Assembly (NCBI RefSeq): GCF_000741765.1
Contig: NZ_JGZU01000015.1
Location: 248,001-312,000, forward strand
Direction of reading: 5' to 3'
Source of the DNA: Bifidobacterium tsurumiense
GTDB lineage: Bacteria > Actinomycetota > Actinomycetes > Actinomycetales > Bifidobacteriaceae
DNA length: 64,000 nucleotides
Shown here: positions 18,439 to 29,206 of the stretch, piece after piece
Numbering within the stretch: position 1 is the stretch's first letter
How the letters are laid out: each line of letters begins with the position of its first letter
Position numbers and translations under genes: made by a program
The notes under the pieces: generated by a model
What the model saw: only the letters and a program-made list of their open reading frames with translations
Database searches by the model: none
What the model was told of the DNA's origin: nothing

Positions 18439-18599
18439 GCCTTCGGTCCTGCAAACTCAATGAAGTGCACCGCCTCTCAGGTTTTGTTAACCCTTTGGTG
18501 GCGCATTTCATTGAGGAACACGACATCGATTGGATATCTGACTGGCCACAACCGGACAGGTGTCCAGAAGCAATACCATCCACATCTCACGCCTCATGA

Positions 18600-19604
<1,005 letters not shown>

Positions 19605-19655
19605 TCCGATTCGGTTCTTCGACTGGTTTCAGCACTAGCGAGAAAAAGCAAGGTA

Positions 19656-19714
19656 ATGGCGAAGGCCTTATGCTTGATTGGCGTTGAACCAACCAAGCAT
19701 AAGGCCTTTGCCAT
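19656..19714. terminator. long stem-loop after nrdF
   Basis: Twenty-one-base arms (19656-19676 and 19694-19714) with one mismatch, between the convergent nrdF and CmpB-family genes; it probably serves both. Confidence 0.65.
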
Positions 19715-19797
19715 GCGCAGCCACCGCGCGGGCCCCGATCCCGATCCACTCAGCACATCGCAAAACCGCCCACAATGACGTGGGAATACCTCAGCCG

Positions 19798-21030
19798 TCA
19801 GAACGGCCAACGCCCGTCATTGTTGGTGAAATAGAAACGCTTGGCATCCTCATCGATACGCCCTGTCTTGCCGGGATCAATATGCATGGTTTGGAATCGC
19901 TCTTGCATATATTCATCATCAAAATGCCGTTCAAAGAACTGAGCCACCGGAGTATTTTGCGGACCGCCTGACATCCTGTCATACCAGCTATTGAGAGCCA
20001 TCAAGGTCATTCCAGCATTCACCAGCATCGCCACCAAACAAATCACAGTCAATGTGTATCGACGCTTCCAAGGAATGCGCTGGATCAGCGCGAGCAGATG
20101 AGGCAGCGCGAACTTGACCCAAGCCACGCCCAATACTCCCCAAAACACCATGTATTTGCCGGAAGTGCGGCCGTCAATGGACAGCCACTGCCCCGTGTAA
20201 TCCCATGCGGTGATACCAAAAGTCACTTCCATAATCCAACTGACCGCGAATTCGAAAGCACCTCCGATAACCGCGCTGGCACAGAACACCAAAACGATAT
20301 TCATGCGCCAAAGCCTATTGAGGCACACTGTCAAAATAACCGCGCCAAAGCCGTAAATCGGCGAGAACGGCCCCCATAGCAGTCCTGCCCGTTCCTGGTA
20401 TTCACCGAATATCGCGAAGTGATACACCGTTTCGATAAGCAGTCCGACTACGCTGCCCACCATGAACAACCAGAAGAGATTGAAGAAATCCAGAGCGATA
20501 TAGCCTTTGCCACTCATATCTCTGCCGAGCATGCCTTGTGAAAGCGCTGTCTCATACTGGTCGCGATCCTCCATGCGACGCAGCGTGTGTTGAAGTCGAC
20601 GCTCCTCAAGCAGACCCGGATCAAGCGAAACGGACAATGCCACGAGGATGCATAATTTGACGCTTGTCGCGATGAGATTGCTTCCCAAGCCCTGCAAAGC
20701 CAGTGATAGCAACCACTCAATGATGGTCAGCGGAATAAGCGCGTATGCCCATCTCGCTGCGTGTTTTCTTCGACTGCGCAATAAGGAAACACCCAGCACC
20801 ATCATGCACACCATATTGATCAGGAGCACAACCACTTGCGCACAAGACAATATGAACGCCAGACTTATGGCATCCACCACCATGCCCTGTTTCATGCCTT
20901 CGTGAATTGCATATATGGTATACAAAACCATTGCAGGTAAGGTGATGATGCCGCTGAGCAGGGTCAGCAATCCATACACTCGGGTAACTAGCGGCAAGCG
21001 CCGTTCCTGCGCCGTTGACTCGTTCTCCAT
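19798..21030 (-). CDS. CmpB-family (putative ABC transporter type IV) membrane protein
   Basis: A 410-residue polytopic protein. The N-terminal part has four hydrophobic segments (residues about 15-150). The second half matches the ABC_trans_CmpB family: 'LFWLFMVGSVVGLLIE', 'WGPFSPIYGFGAVI', 'FEFAVSWIMEVTFGITAWDY'. The family is named for a proposed ABC permease role, but no ATPase gene is adjacent and the function is unproven. GGAAGG lies upstream of the ATG. Convergent with nrdF. Confidence 0.75.
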   Translation of the reverse strand: MENESTAQERRLPLVTRVYGLLTLLSGIITLPAMVLYTIYAIHEGMKQGMVVDAISLAFILSCAQVVVLLINMVCMMVLGVSLLRSRRKHAARWAYALIPLTIIEWLLSLALQGLGSNLIATSVKLCILVALSVSLDPGLLEERRLQHTLRRMEDRDQYETALSQGMLGRDMSGKGYIALDFFNLFWLFMVGSVVGLLIETVYHFAIFGEYQERAGLLWGPFSPIYGFGAVILTVCLNRLWRMNIVLVFCASAVIGGAFEFAVSWIMEVTFGITAWDYTGQWLSIDGRTSGKYMVFWGVLGVAWVKFALPHLLALIQRIPWKRRYTLTVICLVAMLVNAGMTLMALNSWYDRMSGGPQNTPVAQFFERHFDDEYMQERFQTMHIDPGKTGRIDEDAKRFYFTNNDGRWPF

Positions 21031-21434
21031 GGCAACCTTACCTTCCCCGCTTCAAGCCCACTTCAACGCTATCATGCCCGAGCGCACGGTGTCCTTCGAC
21101 TTGCAATGCTTAGGTCCAGCGTCACATTTGAGACGCATCCCTTTCAGGAAACTTCCAAGAATCATCAAGTATGCCTTGGGCAACACCGAAGTCAATCTTG
21201 TGGGCGACACCAGCTCCAACACGGGTTACTGCAGTTAACTACTACCTAACGGAGCAAACCAGCACCGACAGAAGATGGAGCGAGACCGTGGCAAAACAAC
21301 AAGTTTTGACAAGAGTCCTGCACCGATGCGACCAGCCCACCAGGTTTCAGCCGCAACCCTGACCGACACCCCAATGCCGCTCACGACAGTGAACGGCCTA
21401 CCCATCTGTCACATCACTCCATAGGAAAGGATGT
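21031..21434. other. 404-base intergenic region
   Basis: Divergent promoter region between the CmpB-family gene and the adhesin-like gene. No gene, repeat or clear operator was recognised. Confidence 0.4.
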
Positions 21435-23006
21435 ATGATGACCAGCCATAATGCTCGCCCCAAAGCCAAGGCATCAGGGCGTTCAACCATGAGCCGTACC
21501 ATGGCGTTTACTGCAGCGGCTTCGCTTATCGTCGGCCTCGGAACCGGAACCGTCGCATCCTTGGTTATGCGAAGCGGAACGTCATCCGCCGCGGCGACCA
21601 TGATTAACGCAGGCACAAGCGGCGGCGCTAATACCATGTCCTACGACTATTCAGGCACTTACAATGCCGCACTCACCGCCGATGGGGAGAGCGTCACTTC
21701 CGATTCGGAAACCACCACGGCAACTGATAGCGATCAGAATGCATCATTGGCAACCAATGGCGGCACACTGGCCATAACCAATGGCACTTTGGAGAAATCC
21801 GGCAATAGCGACAACGCCGACAACAACAACTTCTACGGTACAAACTCCGTATTGCTTGCAGTGGGCGATGGCTCAAAGGCCACCATTTCCGACAGCAGCA
21901 TCAATGCGACCAGCTCGGGATCAAACGGCATATTCTCCACTGATTCCGCAACCGTCTATGCCAATAACACTTCCATCACGACAAGTGCAGACAATTCACG
22001 CGGACTGGACGCCACCTATTCCGGCACGATTATCGGCAATAATCTGACCATCTCCACCCAAGGAGACCACAGCGCCGCAATAGCCACCGATCGCGGCGGC
22101 GGCTCGGTATCAGTGACGAATTCGAAGCTGAGCACCGCCGGCTCCGGATCCCCTCTGCTCTATTCAACCGGAGACGTTCAGGTATCGGGCGTAACCGGTA
22201 CCGCAACCGGCGCGCAAATCGCCGGCATGGAAGGCATGAATACCATCCTGATCAATGATTCGACGTTGGAAAGCACGAATACCAGCACAACGGGTTCTGA
22301 CCCAATCGCCAACGGCATCATCATTTATCAGTCCACTTCCGGAGACGCGGAATCCTCCACGGGTGAGCATGCCACCTTCCAAGCCAAGGACTCCACACTG
22401 AAATCGGACATAACCTCCGGCTCGATGTTCTACTTCACCAATACTTCGGCGAATGTGGTGCTGCAGAACACCACACTGGATTTCGATTCGGATGCGGCTT
22501 CGCTCATTACCGCAGCTGGCAACGATTCGAATAACTGGGGCCAATCCGGTTCCAACGGCGCCACGGTGAACTTCACTGGCCGCAACCAGACGCTGAATGG
22601 CGATATCGACGTGGACACCATATCCTCAGTGACCTTGAACCTGTTGGAAGGTTCCACCTGGACCGGTTCGGCAACGATTACCGAAAACTCAGCCGGTTCC
22701 ACTGTCGATGAGCCTTTGACCATCAATGTGGACGGAACCTCGACTTGGACCGTCACCAAGGACACCACAGTTTCCAATATGAATGTGGCTGAAGGAGGCA
22801 AGGTCATGGATTCCTCCGGACGCACCGTCACCATCGTGGCCAATGGCAAGACCGTGGTTCAAGGCGATAGCGATATCACCGTGACGGTGACCGGCAGCTA
22901 TGGCACAACAGTTACGGCCGACGACGAAACGCAGCTTTCCAAGGATCTCATCAACCGCAGCGATTTCGACAGCACCTTCGGCACCACGACCACTTGGTCC
23001 CTATAA
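21435..23006 (+). CDS. Secreted beta-helix adhesin-like protein
   Basis: A 523-residue protein with a basic N-terminus and one long hydrophobic segment (about residues 24-44), a signal peptide or membrane anchor. The rest is almost free of Cys and rich in Thr, Ser, Asn, Gly and Asp. It is made of short irregular repeats of the type 'DSTL', 'NTTL', 'NNTSI', typical of right-handed parallel beta-helices. Landmarks are SRGLDATYSGTI, ATDRGGGSVSVTNSKLSTAGSGSP and GNDSNNWGQSGSNG. I recall similar proteins in gut Firmicutes annotated only as hypothetical or adhesin-like. There is no LPxTG motif. AGGAAAGG precedes the start. It is followed 58 bases later by the Ser/Gly-tailed membrane protein, so the two probably work together on the cell surface. 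Confidence 0.8.
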   Translation: MMTSHNARPKAKASGRSTMSRTMAFTAAASLIVGLGTGTVASLVMRSGTSSAAATMINAGTSGGANTMSYDYSGTYNAALTADGESVTSDSETTTATDSDQNASLATNGGTLAITNGTLEKSGNSDNADNNNFYGTNSVLLAVGDGSKATISDSSINATSSGSNGIFSTDSATVYANNTSITTSADNSRGLDATYSGTIIGNNLTISTQGDHSAAIATDRGGGSVSVTNSKLSTAGSGSPLLYSTGDVQVSGVTGTATGAQIAGMEGMNTILINDSTLESTNTSTTGSDPIANGIIIYQSTSGDAESSTGEHATFQAKDSTLKSDITSGSMFYFTNTSANVVLQNTTLDFDSDAASLITAAGNDSNNWGQSGSNGATVNFTGRNQTLNGDIDVDTISSVTLNLLEGSTWTGSATITENSAGSTVDEPLTINVDGTSTWTVTKDTTVSNMNVAEGGKVMDSSGRTVTIVANGKTVVQGDSDITVTVTGSYGTTVTADDETQLSKDLINRSDFDSTFGTTTTWSL

Positions 23007-23064
23007 ACGTACCTCTGCGTAAACAACCAATACTCCCAAATAAGCACATCAATAAGGAGATATC

Positions 23065-23775
23065 ATGACCGACAACACCAACCCCAACACCACCGCCAAC
23101 AGCAGTGGCAATGGAGACACCGTCAACGAGACCGAGCGCACGGAAATCTTGAACACCACCGATACTCAGGCAACCCAGACTCTGCCGGAAACGCCTGCGC
23201 AAAGCCAATCACAGTCCAATAACGGAAATTGGTATTGGAACGCAAACGCCAATTCTGCCGCCAATTCAACATCGCAGAACACGCAGTCATCGGCCGGACA
23301 GTACCAGAATTCTCCGTATGCTTCGGCGAATACCGCGGCCGGCACTGGTCAATCGTATGACGGACGTTTTGCTTCTTCGACGGCACCCGCCTACGGTTAT
23401 GGCGCACAGGCGCAACACACCGGCGCTGCGACGACCACAGCTCCCGCTCCCAACAAGCTCACCGGCAAAATGATCGGCATCCTGATCGCAATCACCCTGG
23501 TATGCGGCGCGGTCGGAGGCGTTGCCGGCGGAGCCATAGTCGGCGCTTTCACCAAGCAATCAGGACCTGATATGTCACAGATGGGAGGCATGAGCCAGAT
23601 GGGCGGCGATTCCAGCTCCGGCGGCATGGGTCAGCCACCGAGCGGCAACGGCGGTCCAGGCTCAAGCGACTCATCCAACTATGGCAGTGGATCGGATAGT
23701 TCCTCCGGTTCATCTTCAAGCGGTTCATCTTCGAACTCCTCGTCCACCTCCAGCCCAACTGATGCTAGCTTCTGA
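23065..23775 (+). CDS. Single-span membrane protein with Asn/Gln-rich head and Met/Gly/Ser-rich tail
   Basis: A 236-residue protein of unknown function. Residues 1-130 are hydrophilic and rich in Asn, Gln, Thr and Ser. One membrane segment follows (about 134-160, 'IGILIAITLVCGAVGGVAGG'). The tail of about 70 residues has two QMGGMS-type units, then GQPPSGNGG, then nearly pure Ser/Gly. If the N-terminus is inside, the tail is displayed outside. It is co-directional with the adhesin-like gene and ends at a strong terminator, which marks a two-gene operon. It could be an anchor or chaperone for the adhesin; this is inference. Confidence 0.75.
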   Translation: MTDNTNPNTTANSSGNGDTVNETERTEILNTTDTQATQTLPETPAQSQSQSNNGNWYWNANANSAANSTSQNTQSSAGQYQNSPYASANTAAGTGQSYDGRFASSTAPAYGYGAQAQHTGAATTTAPAPNKLTGKMIGILIAITLVCGAVGGVAGGAIVGAFTKQSGPDMSQMGGMSQMGGDSSSGGMGQPPSGNGGPGSSDSSNYGSGSDSSSGSSSSGSSSNSSSTSSPTDASF

Positions 23776-23817
23776 TTGCAGACGCAGGCCGATAAGGAAC
23801 CGTCGTCCTTGACTTAC

Positions 23818-23847
23818 AGCCGCCCTACACACGGGGCGGCTTTTTCT
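23818..23847 (+). terminator. rho-independent terminator
   Basis: Eight-base GC-rich arms (AGCCGCCC, GGGCGGCT) with an 8-base loop followed by TTTTTCTTT; the clearest intrinsic terminator in the window. Confidence 0.9.
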
Positions 23848-24018
23848 TTGCCCATTCTCCATTCACTCGCCCATCCCCCAACCGCTCGCCCATCCTCGAA
23901 ACAATATGATCTTGGGCCTACAGGACTGATCTTGAATGCGGCCGAAGGATTCTTCATCACCACAACACACTTCGCAATAAGCGAATAATTGCATATTCAC
24001 GTTCTTGTCCTCCTCTTG

Positions 24019-24055
24019 GCGCTACTATCTACGTAGCGCTACGCGATGCGTAGCG
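24019..24055. promoter_or_regulatory. two nested inverted repeats, probable TetR operators
   Basis: First repeat: GCGCTAC (24019-24025) and GTAGCGC (24033-24039). Second: CGCTACGC (24037-24044), GAT, GCGTAGCG (24048-24055), perfect. They lie 30-67 bases before the first YhgE start and share the half-site GCTACG. The TetR gene at the end of the operon is the likely binder. Confidence 0.6.
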
Positions 24056-24085
24056 TATATCTTTGATCCAATCAGAAGGAACACC

Positions 24086-26905
24086 ATGGGGAATGTGCTC
24101 AAAATTGTGCGCCGCGATGCCTTGCGATTATTGCGAGTCCCGGCCGCTTGGGTGATTCTTATCGGTCTCGTCGCCATCCCGCCGCTGTATGCATGGATCA
24201 ACACGATCGGATTCTGGGACCCGTATGGCAATACCAAGAACATTCCGGTCGCGGTGGCCAATGAAGATGCTGGCACCACAAGCGAATTGGTGGGCACCGT
24301 AAACTTCGGCAAGGAAATCGAGACCACACTGCGTTCCAACGACAATCTTGGCTGGCGTTTCGTTGATGAAGACGAGGCATTGCGACAAGTCAAATCCGCA
24401 GAAAGCTATGCCGCGATCGTGATCCCGAAAGACTTCAGCGCCCGTCTTGTGGCCGCTGCGACCGGCGGCGAACGCCCTACGTTGAACTATTACGTCAACG
24501 AAAAAGCCAATGGCGTCGCCACAAAAATCTCAGACACCGGCGCCAATACCGTGGATAGGCAAATCAACAGCACTTTCGTATCCACCGTCAGCTCAGTCGT
24601 ATCCTCGACCCTGAACTCAACGGCTTCCGGATTAAGCGCGAAATTATCAGATGCGCATAACCAAACGGTCAAGGATCTGAATACCGTTCAAGCCACGTTG
24701 AACAATACCCGTTCCAATATCGCATCTCTGGACGCCTCACTCGCACAGGTTCCGGATTCCACACAAAGAGCCCGCGGAACGGTGAATACTTTGCGTGGCA
24801 TCGCGCAACAATCCGGCAATACACTGAGCGATACGGCAACATTGATCAGTCAAACCCAAACAGGCTTGAACTCCTTTATCGGCTCTGCGTCCACTTCCCT
24901 CGACAAGGGCGCAGCGCTATTGTCTCAGGCAAGCTCTTCCACGAATCTGCTTGCCTCAAGCGTGGCCGCATCACTCACCGAAGCCAATGGCAATGTTGCT
25001 TCCACGCTGAATGTCGCTCAACAAGTCAATGCAGACGCGGCAAATCTCATAAGCACCTTGCAAGCGATGAATCTGCCCGGCAGCAATGACCTGATCAGCA
25101 AACTGAGCGAACAAAACGCCACACTGACAGATGCCACAAGCCGCCTGCAGCAACTGAATACCGACGTCGGCAACACCGTAACCAGTGCCGCCGCCACTGC
25201 CAATTCCATCAATACGGCAACGCAACAGACCTTGCAAACCACAGGCAATGCCCGATCAAGTCTTATTTCAGGCACCTTGCCCAGTCTGAACACAGGCCTT
25301 ACCGGCCTATCCACAGCCTCGGCATCCTTGGGCGCAGGCATTTCCAGCCAGTCAACCACCCTTGATCAGGTATCCACCGTTTTGGATCAACTCGACCAGG
25401 CAGCATCCTCGGCGCGTCAAGCCCTGAGCAACACCGACGCCGGATTGGCGCAGCTTCAGACCAAGTTAGACACCCTGAGCACCGATCTCACCGCTTTGGC
25501 CGATGCCAATCTCCTCAAGGAACTCTTTGGCATCGACGGCAATCTGGACACAGAAGCAATCGCCAAATTCATGCTCTCGCCAACCGTCATCGACACGCAT
25601 ACGCTGTATTCCATAAACGCCTATGGCTCGAGCATGGCTCCTCTGTTCATCAATCTTTCTCTCTGGGCCGGCGCTTCATGCTTATGGTCATGTTCAAGCT
25701 GGAAACCGACGACGAAGGCATTGAAGACCTCACCCCCGGCCAACGCTATTGGGGGACGCTGGCTTCTTTTGGCCATAATCGCGATGGTGCAGGGGCTGGT
25801 CACCACTGTCGGGGAGCTGATCATAGGCGTGCAAACAGTGAATACCTTGATGTTCATTCTCACCGGAATGCTCGTCTCATTGGTGTATCTCAGCATTGCC
25901 TTCGCCATGTCCACTTCATTCCTTCATGTGGGTAAGGGATTGATCATGGCGTTGATTATCGTGCAGGTACCCGGCGCATCAGGTTTGTATCCCATTGAAA
26001 TCATGCCGCGATTCTTCCGAGCGCTGTATCCTTTCTTCCCTTTTACATATTCCATCAAGGCTTTCCGCGAAACCATCGGCGGATTCTATGGCAATCATTG
26101 GCTCAACAGCATGGGTGTATTACTGCTCTTCGCAGTCGTATTCTTCTTCCTTGGTCTTGTTATCCGTCCATATCTGACCAATCTCAATAGGCTTTTCGCC
26201 CGTGAAATCAAGGAAGGCGACATGATTGCCTATGAGCCGATGCAAATGCCGGGGCGCGAATTCCGCATCTCCCAAGCCATCGCCATGCTGGCCAATAAGG
26301 ATGAATACCGTGAAGCCATCGAGCGCAAGGCAGCCGAATTCGAACACCGATATCCACAATTGAAACGAGCGGCCTTTATTGCAGGACTGGTAGTCCCCGC
26401 TGTTTTGGCCATCACTTTCTCTTTGACCACAGGAACGATGCTTATCGCTCTGGCCGCTTGGTTCGTGTGGTTCTTCGTCATCGTCACCGTGCTCATGACG
26501 CTGGAGATGACTCGGGACAGTATCGAGAGACAAGTTCGACTAGGCACGCTCAGCGACGAATCCATCCGCGAGATTCTGTCCAAAGAATACAAGTCATCGT
26601 CCAAACGCAAACGGAACATATACCGTGCCGGCAATGCAAAGCATTCAGCCTCCCCGTCACGCGATATCGCCGAGCTGGCAAACGAATTTGCGGGCACCGA
26701 ACGACATCAGGCAAATTTGGCCTTGCTTGCAGCCACAGCGACTGCTCAGAACCGACAACCAACCGAAGAAGCCAAAAATAATAGCTCAGCGGACACACAG
26801 GAACTGCCCGCGAGCGGCATCAAACCGACTGTGACGCCAGCCCCCACGGATATCCGCACGAATACCACGCAACAAACCGCAACCGACACCGGAGAGGATG
26901 AATAG
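24086..26905 (+). CDS. YhgE/Pip-domain membrane protein, with internal compensated frameshift
   Basis: A 939-residue protein of the YhgE/Pip (phage infection protein) family. It has an N-terminal membrane segment (VILIGLVAIPPLYAWI), then the family motif 'FWDPYGNTKNIPVAVANEDAG'. A long Ser/Thr/Ala-rich, coiled-coil-like extracytoplasmic region follows (about 170-500), then several C-terminal membrane segments and a hydrophilic tail. Residues about 530-556 are out of frame. The next frame from base 25675 gives the expected F-M-L-M-V-M-F-K-L-E-T-D-D-E, until an extra G in a G5 run at 25751-25755 restores the frame. ATG 24086 has GAAGGA upstream. The stop overlaps the next gene's start region. 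Members of the family have been tied to type VII-like secretion or drug export, unproven here. Confidence 0.85.
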   Translation: MGNVLKIVRRDALRLLRVPAAWVILIGLVAIPPLYAWINTIGFWDPYGNTKNIPVAVANEDAGTTSELVGTVNFGKEIETTLRSNDNLGWRFVDEDEALRQVKSAESYAAIVIPKDFSARLVAAATGGERPTLNYYVNEKANGVATKISDTGANTVDRQINSTFVSTVSSVVSSTLNSTASGLSAKLSDAHNQTVKDLNTVQATLNNTRSNIASLDASLAQVPDSTQRARGTVNTLRGIAQQSGNTLSDTATLISQTQTGLNSFIGSASTSLDKGAALLSQASSSTNLLASSVAASLTEANGNVASTLNVAQQVNADAANLISTLQAMNLPGSNDLISKLSEQNATLTDATSRLQQLNTDVGNTVTSAAATANSINTATQQTLQTTGNARSSLISGTLPSLNTGLTGLSTASASLGAGISSQSTTLDQVSTVLDQLDQAASSARQALSNTDAGLAQLQTKLDTLSTDLTALADANLLKELFGIDGNLDTEAIAKFMLSPTVIDTHTLYSINAYGSSMAPLFINLSLWAGASCLWSCSSWKPTTKALKTSPPANAIGGRWLLLAIIAMVQGLVTTVGELIIGVQTVNTLMFILTGMLVSLVYLSIAFAMSTSFLHVGKGLIMALIIVQVPGASGLYPIEIMPRFFRALYPFFPFTYSIKAFRETIGGFYGNHWLNSMGVLLLFAVVFFFLGLVIRPYLTNLNRLFAREIKEGDMIAYEPMQMPGREFRISQAIAMLANKDEYREAIERKAAEFEHRYPQLKRAAFIAGLVVPAVLAITFSLTTGTMLIALAAWFVWFFVIVTVLMTLEMTRDSIERQVRLGTLSDESIREILSKEYKSSSKRKRNIYRAGNAKHSASPSRDIAELANEFAGTERHQANLALLAATATAQNRQPTEEAKNNSSADTQELPASGIKPTVTPAPTDIRTNTTQQTATDTGEDE

Positions 26906-26906
26906 C

Positions 26907-29069
26907 ATGTCAACCATGTGGAAGCTCTACAAGGGCGACCTGCGCCGCCTGACTAGCAATATCGCATCCATAATCATCACCATTGGGCTGGTCGCCTTCC
27001 CGGGACTGTTTGCGTGGTTCAATATCGCCGCCAGCTGGGATCCATTCGGCAATACCAGCAATCTCAAATTCGCCGTCGCCAACATCGACGAAGGCTATCA
27101 AAGCGATCTCATCCCACTCAAAATCAATGTAGGAGAACAGGTTATCAGTTCCTTGCGTTCGAATAACCAGCTCAATTGGACCTTTACCAGCGAAGAGGAT
27201 GCCATCGAGGGAACCAAATCCGGTGAATATTATGCCGCAGTGGTTATTCCCAAGGATTTCAGCACCACCATGATGACATTCTTCTCCGATGAAGGGCAAC
27301 GGGCGAATCTGGCTTATTACACCAATGAAAAGCTCAACGCGGTGGCTCCGAAGGTCACCGGTCAGGGAGCCGAAGGCATCTCAGCACAGCTCAACCAAGT
27401 GTTTGCATCAACACTGGCCAATATCGCGCTGAGCATTGCCAACCAGATTTCGACACAGTTGGATAAGCTGCAATCCCAGCAGATGCTGAGTAATTTCAGC
27501 ACGAATATCTCAGAATTCGCCAATCAGCTCACCTCCACGGCAACCACATTGGATTCCTACGGCTCACTTACTGGAGCAGCGCAATCCCTGCTCTCCAGCG
27601 CCAATGCGCTTATGAGCACCACTTCCACCAGTGCGGGGAATGCACGAGACCAAATTCAGCAGGCTTCCGGAAGCGTCAGTGATATCGCAAGCGCTTTGGA
27701 CACTTCGGCTTCGACGCTTGCCGACGCCCTTACGACCAGCAGCAACAGTTACGCCTCAGTCGCGGACAATATCGACAGCGTATTTTCCAATGTGAATGCG
27801 AGCGCATCCGATGTGTCCTCTGGGCTGCGCAAACAGGCATCCTTGGTCAATGACCAGATTGCCCCATATCAACAAATCCGAGAGAACGCCGCCTCGTTGC
27901 TCGGCCAAGATTCAGCGGTTGTGACCGCACTGGATTCTGTGATAACCCGAATCACTTCGCTGCGTGATTCGCTCAATGCAGCCGCGGACAAAGTCGATCA
28001 GGACAATAGCACCGCCCAGTCTCAGCATCAACAGGTCAAGGATTTGGCCACGCAGGCGAAAAGTGAAATCGCAAGCGTGCAAACCGATTTTGCCGATACG
28101 CTCAAGCCGCAGATCAGCCAGATTACCTCGGATATCAATGGCTTGCAGACCTCGGTCGGATCGCTGAGCGGCGATATTTCCTCATCGCTTGCCGGCCTGC
28201 AGAACACCGTTGATCAGGCCAACGACAGCCTGAATAATGTGCAACAAACATTGTCTACTATGTCAAGCTTGTTGAACGATACCGGAAAGCGTCTTGCCGA
28301 TTTCAACACTCAGCTCAGCAATGCCCTGAACAGTGGCGATATGCAAGAAGTGCGCAAAGTACTTGGCAACAATCCCGATACTCTTGCCGCGACGCTCGCG
28401 GCGCCGGTGTCGTTGAATCGCACCGTCGAATTCCCCATAGAGAATTTCGGCGCTTCGATGACCCCGTTCTACACCTTCATTCCTCTGTGGGTGGGTTCGC
28501 TGCTGATGCTTATCGCCTTGAAGGTTTCGGTTTCACGCAAAACCCGCAAGGAGCTGGGCAATCCCAAACCACATCAGCTCTTCCTCGGCCATTACGGTAT
28601 TTTCGCCACAATTGCCTTGCTGCAAAGCACATTCTCATGCGCAGGAACCCTGCTCTTTCTGCGCATACACATGGTTCATCCGTGGTTGTTCATGCTGACG
28701 GGATGGGTGAGCAGTCTGGTGTTCTCACTGCTGATGTACACCGCCGTTGCCAGCTTCGGCAACGTGGGCAAAGCATTTGGCATGGTCTTCCTCATCTTGC
28801 AGATCTCGGGTGCGGGCGGGTCATATCCACTGCAACTCCTGCCGAGTTTCATCCGCGACCTGAGCCCGTATCTGCCCATGACGCATTCCATTCTGGCCGC
28901 ACGTGCCGCCATTGCAGGGATATATATGAATGACTATTGGTATCAATTGGGACTGCTGCTGCTCTTCGTTCCCCCTGCACTCATCCTGGGTTTGTTCTTG
29001 CGCAAGCCTCTTATGCGATTCAACAAGGCGTATGTCGAGCGGGTGGAAAGCACCAAGCTATTGGCATAG
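26907..29069 (+). CDS. YhgE/Pip-domain membrane protein
   Basis: A 720-residue paralogue of the preceding protein with the same plan: an N-terminal membrane segment, 'SWDPFGNTSNLKFAVANIDEGY', a long helical Ser/Ala/Gln-rich ectodomain (about 160-500) and six C-terminal hydrophobic segments with 'LPSFIRDLSPYLPMTHSI'. ATG 26907 is preferred over 26898 because GGAGAGG is then about 10 bases upstream. It lies within the same operon and overlaps or abuts the first gene. The pair may form a heteromeric envelope complex. Confidence 0.87.
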   Translation: MSTMWKLYKGDLRRLTSNIASIIITIGLVAFPGLFAWFNIAASWDPFGNTSNLKFAVANIDEGYQSDLIPLKINVGEQVISSLRSNNQLNWTFTSEEDAIEGTKSGEYYAAVVIPKDFSTTMMTFFSDEGQRANLAYYTNEKLNAVAPKVTGQGAEGISAQLNQVFASTLANIALSIANQISTQLDKLQSQQMLSNFSTNISEFANQLTSTATTLDSYGSLTGAAQSLLSSANALMSTTSTSAGNARDQIQQASGSVSDIASALDTSASTLADALTTSSNSYASVADNIDSVFSNVNASASDVSSGLRKQASLVNDQIAPYQQIRENAASLLGQDSAVVTALDSVITRITSLRDSLNAAADKVDQDNSTAQSQHQQVKDLATQAKSEIASVQTDFADTLKPQISQITSDINGLQTSVGSLSGDISSSLAGLQNTVDQANDSLNNVQQTLSTMSSLLNDTGKRLADFNTQLSNALNSGDMQEVRKVLGNNPDTLAATLAAPVSLNRTVEFPIENFGASMTPFYTFIPLWVGSLLMLIALKVSVSRKTRKELGNPKPHQLFLGHYGIFATIALLQSTFSCAGTLLFLRIHMVHPWLFMLTGWVSSLVFSLLMYTAVASFGNVGKAFGMVFLILQISGAGGSYPLQLLPSFIRDLSPYLPMTHSILAARAAIAGIYMNDYWYQLGLLLLFVPPALILGLFLRKPLMRFNKAYVERVESTKLLA

Positions 29070-29206
29070 CCATTTCAGCCCGCAGTATCGACGGCGCATG
29101 GCGCACACCATTCGGCAGCGGCAAGCAGTCTCTTGGTTCACGAAGACCATGCAATCGCGCCGGATATTGAAAGTCATCATCGAAAGCAATCAAAGAAGAG
29201 AAACAT

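Larger units (their letters stand above)
23776..24085. other. 310-base intergenic region before the YhgE/Pip operon
   Basis: Holds the terminator at 23818-23847, a small inverted repeat (TTCGC at 23971, GCGAA at 23981) and the nested operators at 24019-24055. Confidence 0.5.
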
